13,696 nt of DNA. Source: Chloroflexota bacterium. GTDB taxonomy: Bacteria; Chloroflexota; Anaerolineae; Aggregatilineales; Phototrophicaceae. The notes beneath the pieces were generated by a model. The model saw only the letters and a program-made list of their open reading frames with translations. It was not told where the DNA came from and ran no database searches. Location of the stretch: NCBI GenBank assembly GCA_023430545.1, contig JAEZAF010000070.1:1-13696 (forward strand), given 5' to 3'. Both the position numbers and the translations under genes were made by a program. Positions 6,527-10,960 of this stretch are shown piece after piece (position 1 is the stretch's first letter; each line of letters starts with the position of its first letter).

Positions 6527-7201
6527 ATGAGTAAACCAACGATCATCCCCAACTGGAAATACCAGAAGCCATCGAAAGGTGGTTACAAGGGACTGAAGAA
6601 GCTGCTGAAGTATGTGTCCTACCGCGAAAGCCCTGACCACCGTCCACTCGATCTGGGTGATCGCTGGACCGATTGTGGGTTAGGCAGCGGCTGGCAAGAG
6701 GTCTACAAGAATGCAGATCAACTCGCGGGTCCCTATGTGCTGGCACACCATCTGGTGATTGCTCCGGCACCGGACCTGATGGCACTGGTTCCAGAAGACC
6801 TGCGTCAGGAGCTGGTACGCGAAGTGACCGAGAACACGATTGAGGGCTGGTTCGCAGCACGCGGCCTGAACATCCCGGAGTACAGCTTCGTCATGCATGA
6901 CCGTGATACCGACGACGAGTATGGGATGCAGATGCTGCACACGCATGTCTTTGTCGCTGGAACCATCGAGAACAGTGCAGGCGAGCGCGAGTCCCACCGC
7001 ATCGACCGTCACCATGTCTGCACCGATCGAGGTGGACTGAACCGTGAAGACAACCTGCATCACATCGCCCGGCGTGAGTTCGAGCAGGTGTTAGACCGAA
7101 CAATTGGGCAGGAGTGGCGCTTACTCCGTGATCCGGAGCTGGAGCAGGAGATGTCCAACTTAGACGTCACCACAGGTAGTGGCTGGGAAATCGACCGATG
7201 A
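6527..7201 (+). CDS. Small HUH relaxase-like (MobA/VirD2-type) protein, 224 aa
   Basis: Likely nicks and covalently binds DNA at an origin of transfer or replication. The order of elements matches a relaxase domain: an N-terminal KLLKYVSYRE with candidate catalytic tyrosines Y29 and Y32; a first strand YVLAHHLVIAPAP (70-82); a helix; FVMHDRD (121-127); then the metal-binding HUH strand LHTHVFVAG with H138 and H140. It is short, essentially only the catalytic domain, without the helicase or primase tail of large relaxases. I chose ATG 6527 because the conserved part begins there; an upstream in-frame TTG at 6503 overlaps the previous stop and would add eight residues. The gene ends at the edge of the hairpin array (7229-7507), the natural place for its target site. 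A related HUH replication initiator is the main alternative; relaxase is favoured by the Tyr-before-HUH order. Confidence 0.72.
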   Translation: MSKPTIIPNWKYQKPSKGGYKGLKKLLKYVSYRESPDHRPLDLGDRWTDCGLGSGWQEVYKNADQLAGPYVLAHHLVIAPAPDLMALVPEDLRQELVREVTENTIEGWFAARGLNIPEYSFVMHDRDTDDEYGMQMLHTHVFVAGTIENSAGERESHRIDRHHVCTDRGGLNREDNLHHIARREFEQVLDRTIGQEWRLLRDPELEQEMSNLDVTTGSGWEIDR

Positions 7202-7228
7202 AGTCGTCTAACACATTCCAAAGGCTGG

Positions 7229-7507
7229 CGATTGGCATCGAGCCAATCGGCGATTGCAAGGCAATCGCCGGTGTCCCGCCTGTCCTACATCACCGTGTGG
7301 ACAGGTCCGCCGCAGGCGGGACACCGAACCCTCTACACCGTAGGGGTAGCGAGTTTAATCAACTCGCTCCTCATGCGCCGGAGTGGCTTGATGCGCCGCG
7401 CTTTCGAGCGCACCGCCAGCGACGGGCTGGACGGGGTCCGCCGCCGCTGAAAGGCATGGCGCGTCACGGTTCACCGTGTCCCACCCGTCCAAAATCGACC
7501 GATTTTG
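7229..7507. other. Array of about nine consecutive hairpins (candidate oriT, replication origin or structured RNA)
   Basis: The 345-base gap between the relaxase-like and RHH genes is almost wholly made of perfect or near-perfect inverted repeats placed end to end. They are: CGATTGGC/GCCAATCG (7229-7249); a 10-bp stem with AAG loop (7248-7270); a 14-bp stem (7269-7282 with 7313-7326) that competes with an inner CCTGTCC/GGACAGG (7279-7285 with 7299-7305); CCTCTAC/GTAGGGG (7330-7346, one G-T pair); AGCGAGTT/AACTCGCT (7348-7368); GCGCT-TTCG-AGCGC (7398-7411); an enclosing TGGACGGG/CCCGTCCA (7428-7435 with 7484-7491); CACGG/CCGTG with a TTCA loop (7465-7478); and CAAAATC/GATTTTG (7490-7507). Frames open through here have no recognisable protein. 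Position next to a relaxase favours a single-strand DNA target or origin; a folded RNA leader of the RHH gene is the alternative. Confidence 0.7.
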
Positions 7508-7546
7508 TCCGAAATACAGAAACGATCACCTAAAACAGAGGGAAAA

Positions 7547-7960
7547 ATGTCTGACAACTCGAAATCACAATACAGCCGCCGTCTGACGGTGCATATCACC
7601 GGCGCGATGGAAGCCCGGCTGGAGCAGATCGCGATGCTGCGCGATGAGCCAAAAGCGGAAGTCGCACGCGCGGCACTGCGTGCGTATCTGGATGAACAGG
7701 AAGACCTGATCGGGAGTCGCAAGCACTTCACGAAGATGTTTCAACGCCGCGTAGATTACCTGGAGCGTCTGCTTGTGATCGGTCTATGGCTGAATGTGCA
7801 AATGGCACAGATCCTGTTTGACCGGGTGAAGAAAGATCCCCGCGACCTCGTGGACCTGTTGCAGGATGCCATCAATGCCGGGATTACGACCGAGAGTGGC
7901 ATTCACACACTGGTCGAAACTGCTGTGTCCCAACAGAAAACCAAACCGCCAGCAGAGTAA
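7547..7960 (+). CDS. Ribbon-helix-helix DNA-binding protein, 137 aa
   Basis: Residues about 10-50 (SRRLTVHITGAMEARLEQIA ... EVARAALRAYLDEQED) form a clear ribbon-helix-helix: a short basic beta strand, then two helices, as in CopG, MobC and NikA-type proteins. The remaining residues (about 57-137) are helical (FQRRVDYLERLLVIGLWLNV, DLVDLLQDAINAG) and may mediate oligomerisation. ATG 7547 is chosen because GAGGG lies six bases upstream and the RHH begins soon after; an in-frame start at 7505 would lie inside the last hairpin. Lying between the relaxase-like and replication genes and immediately after a hairpin array, it may be a relaxosome accessory protein that binds the array, a copy-number or operon repressor, or both. 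A 7-bp hairpin (7946-7952 with 7965-7971) spans its stop codon. Confidence 0.82.
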   Translation: MSDNSKSQYSRRLTVHITGAMEARLEQIAMLRDEPKAEVARAALRAYLDEQEDLIGSRKHFTKMFQRRVDYLERLLVIGLWLNVQMAQILFDRVKKDPRDLVDLLQDAINAGITTESGIHTLVETAVSQQKTKPPAE

Positions 7961-7982
7961 TCCACTGGCGGCGTGTTCGGAA

Positions 7983-8020
7983 GATGTATCCGGAAGACTT
8001 AGACAATCTGAGGATACATC
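7983..8020. promoter_or_regulatory. 9-bp inverted repeat upstream of the replication gene, possible operator
   Basis: GATGTATCC (7983-7991) and GGATACATC (8012-8020) form a perfect 9-bp inverted repeat with a 20-base spacer, in the 129-bp gap between the RHH and PrimPol genes. Downstream, TTGTAA (8045-8050) and TATATA (8068-8073) have a 17-base spacing and could be a promoter, but AAGGA (8075-8079), the likely ribosome site for the ATG at 8090, lies so close that a transcript starting there would barely include it. The repeat could bind the neighbouring RHH protein; this is inference. Confidence 0.4.
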
Positions 8021-8089
8021 AATCCGGGCGTGCTGTCCAACGCTTTGTAAAACACGAATGCAGCATCTATATATAAGGAAAACAGCACG

Positions 8090-10381
8090 ATGACATCGTC
8101 AACATCCTCAAAACAGCCGCCGATCACACAGGTCGTACAAGCGGCACAGCAACAAACGACGTTATCCGCAGCGCTGGCGTATGCCGCACTCGGTCTGAGC
8201 ATCATCCCGCTGGATGGCAAGCGTCCGGCGTTAACCTCATGGACCACCTATCAGCAGACCGCCGCTTCACCGGAGACCATCCGGGCATGGAGCAGTGCCG
8301 GACTGCTGAAGAATCTCGGCATCGTCTGCGGGAGGGTATCAGGTAATCTGGTGGTTCTCGATCTGGACGGGGCAGCCGGATATCCAGCCTTTGCCGCGAC
8401 GTTTCCACACCTTGCACAGACCTACACGGTTGCGACCGGCGGGGGTGTAGGGAAGCACGTCTACTTCTACGCCGACCAGTTTCTGCCGAGTGTCAAGGCG
8501 ATGAATACGCCAATTGGCAATCTCGAAATATGTGGAGAAGGGCGGCAGGTGGTCGCGCCGCCGAGTATTCATCCCACCAGCGGTCAACCTTATAAAGTGG
8601 AACGACCATCCGATATCCTGCGCGTACCGAATCTGGACGAACTGGTAATCTGGATCGAAGCCTTCAAGCCGCGAGCAGAAACACGGACGTGGCAGCCACC
8701 GACACGGATGAACCTTCCAACAAGTGATGCGGTGATCAACTCGCGAGTCATCGACGCCATTGCTCAAACGCTGGCAGGGCAGGGCTTTAAGCAGCATGGA
8801 GACTGGCTGCATGGCCGCTGCATCCACCCGGAGCGACACGAAAACGGCGACAGAAATCCATCCTTCGGGTTCAACACGCAGACCGGATACGGCCACTGTT
8901 ACCGCTGCGGGACGATGCTGGCAAAAGAGATCTGCGAGGCACTCAACATTGATCCAAACGCACTCGGCGGACTGATTGAACGTCCGCAGCCGTCGCCCAT
9001 CCCGACCCAACCAACGGTAAAACGTAAACCGACACCCAATAAACCAAAAGACCCACCGCCATCGGTCCCAACCGACTATAAGCTGCCAGACTGGCTGCAG
9101 CAGTACATGGACTGGTCCGGGACGACGGGCAATCAGACACCGATGCTGTTTCATCAGGCGGCTGGACTGTGGCTGCTGGCAACGGCGGTCGGACGCAGAC
9201 TCTACGGTGAAGCGCCGTGGGGTGTGAAGATCTACCCCAATCTGTACCTTATGCTGGTGGCAGGGACAACGTTTTACCGTAAGTCTACCGCCTACAAGCT
9301 GGCGGAGCAGGTGGCACGCGCCGCGATTCCACACATGCTGATGCCGACACCCGGTTCGCCAGAGCGCTTTCAGGAGGCACTCGCCGGACGGATGCCGTCC
9401 AACTTCGATAAGCTGCCGAAGATGCAGCAGGAGCGGCTGACGAAGTCTCAACCATTTGCCGCACAGCGTGGACTGCTGAAGGATGAAGTTGCCGGGTTGT
9501 TCGGTGCGATTAACAAACGGGATTACATGGTCGGGATGAAAGACCTGCTGATGGAGCTTTATGACTGTCCCGACTACTTCGACAAAGACACGCAGACTGG
9601 CCTCAACATCGTCGAGAATGCGGCGCTGTCGATTCTCGGTGTGACGACACCGGCCAGCCTATCCTGCGCGGTCAGCACCGGGGATTGGGACAACGGTCTG
9701 TTGATCCGTTTCGCACTTCTCACACCGGAACCGGACTACGCCGAGCGTCCCGCCGCGAAGACTTACCGAGCCGTCCCACAGGCACTCGTGGACGATCTCC
9801 GCAGCCTGCATGAGCGTCTGCCAGCACCGCAAGCCACTGAGTTTGGCATGGCCGCGCCGGGTGCTTTGCGGCTGAACGTCGAATGCTGGGCACAGTGTCA
9901 ACAGTACGGGGACTGGCTGCGCCGGAAATGCGATCCGGGGCAGGACACCGAGCTGGACGACCGCCTGAAGGGGGTATATGGGCGGATGCACGTGCAGACG
10001 TTCAAGCTGGCATCGTTATTTGCGGCGCTGGACTGGCTTAAAACGTCTGACGAAGCGCCGACCGTTACCGTGGATCACTGGCACGCGGCTCAAGAATTAG
10101 CCGAAGGCTGGCGCGGAAGCGCACACCGTCTGCTGGACCAGCTCGACCGCAGTGGGGAAGCGACCGTCGAACGCCGCCATCAGGAGCGGATGCTGAACGC
10201 TATCCGTCAGGGTGGTGAGATAGGGATTGCCTTACGTGATCTGTATCGCAATCTGAACTTTTCGGCTAAGCAGGCTCGGCAGTTGGCGCAGGATCTGGTC
10301 AAGGCGGGGTTGATTGAGGAACGGCGGATGGATCGCGCTGAATGGTTTATCGCTGTTGAACACATCATCGAACAAGCATAG
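8090..10381 (+). CDS. PrimPol - zinc finger - DUF3987 helicase-like replication protein, 763 aa
   Basis: Multidomain replication protein likely to prime and unwind element DNA. Residues about 25-195 are a bifunctional primase/polymerase N-terminal (archaeo-eukaryotic primase-like) domain: AALGLSIIPLDGKRPAL, LVVLDLDG with metal ligands D91 and D93, ATGGGVGKHVYF, and a VAPPSIHP segment with H161. Residues about 236-275 form a CHC2-like zinc finger (C244, H246 or H250, C270, C273; CYRC). A proline-rich linker (298-328) leads to a DUF3987-type helicase or ATPase domain (about 330-650). Its P-loop, VAGTTFYRKST (390-400), keeps K398-S399 but lacks the usual glycines; GLLKDEVAGLF resembles Walker B, and GDWDNGLLIRF fits the conserved arginine region. 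A winged-helix-like C-terminus (711-755) could bind the origin. ATG 8090 follows AAGGA. No separate Rep gene is present, so this is probably the initiator of the element. Confidence 0.86.
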   Translation: MTSSTSSKQPPITQVVQAAQQQTTLSAALAYAALGLSIIPLDGKRPALTSWTTYQQTAASPETIRAWSSAGLLKNLGIVCGRVSGNLVVLDLDGAAGYPAFAATFPHLAQTYTVATGGGVGKHVYFYADQFLPSVKAMNTPIGNLEICGEGRQVVAPPSIHPTSGQPYKVERPSDILRVPNLDELVIWIEAFKPRAETRTWQPPTRMNLPTSDAVINSRVIDAIAQTLAGQGFKQHGDWLHGRCIHPERHENGDRNPSFGFNTQTGYGHCYRCGTMLAKEICEALNIDPNALGGLIERPQPSPIPTQPTVKRKPTPNKPKDPPPSVPTDYKLPDWLQQYMDWSGTTGNQTPMLFHQAAGLWLLATAVGRRLYGEAPWGVKIYPNLYLMLVAGTTFYRKSTAYKLAEQVARAAIPHMLMPTPGSPERFQEALAGRMPSNFDKLPKMQQERLTKSQPFAAQRGLLKDEVAGLFGAINKRDYMVGMKDLLMELYDCPDYFDKDTQTGLNIVENAALSILGVTTPASLSCAVSTGDWDNGLLIRFALLTPEPDYAERPAAKTYRAVPQALVDDLRSLHERLPAPQATEFGMAAPGALRLNVECWAQCQQYGDWLRRKCDPGQDTELDDRLKGVYGRMHVQTFKLASLFAALDWLKTSDEAPTVTVDHWHAAQELAEGWRGSAHRLLDQLDRSGEATVERRHQERMLNAIRQGGEIGIALRDLYRNLNFSAKQARQLAQDLVKAGLIEERRMDRAEWFIAVEHIIEQA

Positions 10382-10384
10382 TTT

Positions 10385-10467
10385 ACCGACAATACCGACA
10401 CACCGACAACCGACGACAAATTTTGTCGGTATTGTCGGTTGTCGGTTATGTCAGTTTGATACCGACA
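10385..10467. repeat. CCGACA repeat cluster with nested palindromes (candidate origin or operator)
   Basis: Starting four bases after the replication gene stop, the six-base word CCGACA appears seven times, plus one CCGACG: forward at 10386, 10395, 10403, 10410 (CCGACG) and 10462, reversed as TGTCGG at 10424, 10433 and 10440, at steps of seven to nine bases. These make three alternative stems: 16 bp (10385-10400 with 10424-10439), 13 bp (10402-10414 with 10434-10446) and a 7-bp local hairpin (10414-10420 with 10422-10428). The set resembles iterons or multiple protein-binding sites at a replication origin. It could also be a terminator or attenuator before the HU-like gene, but there is no T-run after the full stem. 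Confidence 0.75.
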
Positions 10468-10483
10468 AATCAGGAGATGAACT

Positions 10484-10780
10484 GTGAACCACACACAACG
10501 AGTCGCCCATGTCGCACGACAGCGCCGCAGCCTGACCAAAGCCCTCGTCCGCGAGTCGGTGGAACGGTATCTGGAAGCGCTGGCAGAGGAGATCGCCAGC
10601 GGCGAATGGGTGGAGATTCCATATATCGGCAAGGTGCAGGTCCAGTGTGAAGAGGGGAAAGGGTATGTAACTTCGTTCGGTAAAGATGGACAGCGCGTCC
10701 GCTACAAAGTGAAGATGCGCCTGCGGACGAAGGTGCGGCTATATGAGACGTTCAAGCGGCGGTGCCGTAGAGGGGAGTAG
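10484..10780 (+). CDS. HU/IHF-like DNA-binding protein, 98 aa
   Basis: Small basic protein of HU/IHF length. The N-terminal half is two helices (AHVARQRRSLTKALVRESVERYLEALAEEIASG), followed by EWVEIPYIGKVQV, which matches the HU turn-strand usually read as LPGFGTFxV, and a basic region (RYKVKMRLRTKVRLYETFKRRC) in place of the DNA-binding arms and last helix. GTG 10484 is chosen because AGGAG lies at 10472-10476, about seven bases upstream. It would bend or compact DNA, plausibly at the CCGACA cluster just upstream, and may assist replication or nicking. It is the last gene before a strong terminator. The HU call rests on pattern and length; it is a divergent member. Confidence 0.72.
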   Translation: MNHTQRVAHVARQRRSLTKALVRESVERYLEALAEEIASGEWVEIPYIGKVQVQCEEGKGYVTSFGKDGQRVRYKVKMRLRTKVRLYETFKRRCRRGE

Positions 10781-10783
10781 ATC

Positions 10784-10822
10784 AAAAGGCACAGTGGGAT
10801 TCGCTCCCGCTGTGCCTTCTTA
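10784..10822 (+). terminator. Rho-independent terminator after the HU-like gene
   Basis: A nine-base stem AAGGCACAG/CTGTGCCTT (10786-10794 with 10810-10818) continues through one T-G pair into GGGA/TCCC around a short TTCGC loop. It is followed by CTTAATATTT, a moderately T-rich tail. It lies six bases after the HU-like stop codon and marks the end of the rightward operon. Confidence 0.8.
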
Positions 10823-10867
10823 ATATTTCAGTGATATAATCTGACTGTCCAAAATCACCAGATACGA

Positions 10868-10908
10868 CTCCGCTAACGCGGAGAAGGACGTGGGGGCTTT
10901 GCCCCCAC
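10868..10908. other. Paired hairpins downstream of the NACHT-FGE gene
   Basis: CTCCGC/GCGGAG with loop TAAC (10868-10883) and GTGGGGGC/GCCCCCAC with loop TTT (10890-10908) are perfect. They lie 50-90 bases past the stop of the minus-strand NACHT-FGE gene and about 60 bases beyond the rightward terminator. No T-run follows on either strand, so they are not typical terminators. GC-rich hairpins are known just downstream of variable repeats in diversity-generating retroelements, but the distance here (about 125 bases from the candidate repeat) is larger than in the best-known case. Confidence 0.5.
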
Positions 10909-10960
10909 ACCCCCTTAGAGGCGCTCACTGCGTTCGCTTAGAGCTACAGAGACGCTCGTT

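Noticed and set aside
7088..7214. Integron attC site suggested by GTTAGAC and GTCTAAC
   Set aside because: The two core-like words are in the wrong order for attC and there is no integron integrase or cassette structure.
7229..7507. CRISPR array
   Set aside because: The hairpins differ in sequence; there is no repeated unit with regular spacers and no cas gene.
7198..7533. 111-codon open frame whose ATG overlaps the relaxase stop by four bases
   Set aside because: It runs through the hairpin array; the product is Arg/Pro-rich with no domain, and another frame there is also open, which fits palindromic GC-rich non-coding DNA. The ATGA overlap keeps a small doubt.
8339..9451. 370-codon antisense frame inside the replication gene
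   Set aside because: It lies fully opposite the PrimPol/zinc-finger/DUF3987 coding sequence, whose motifs are clear; composition is typical of an antisense shadow.
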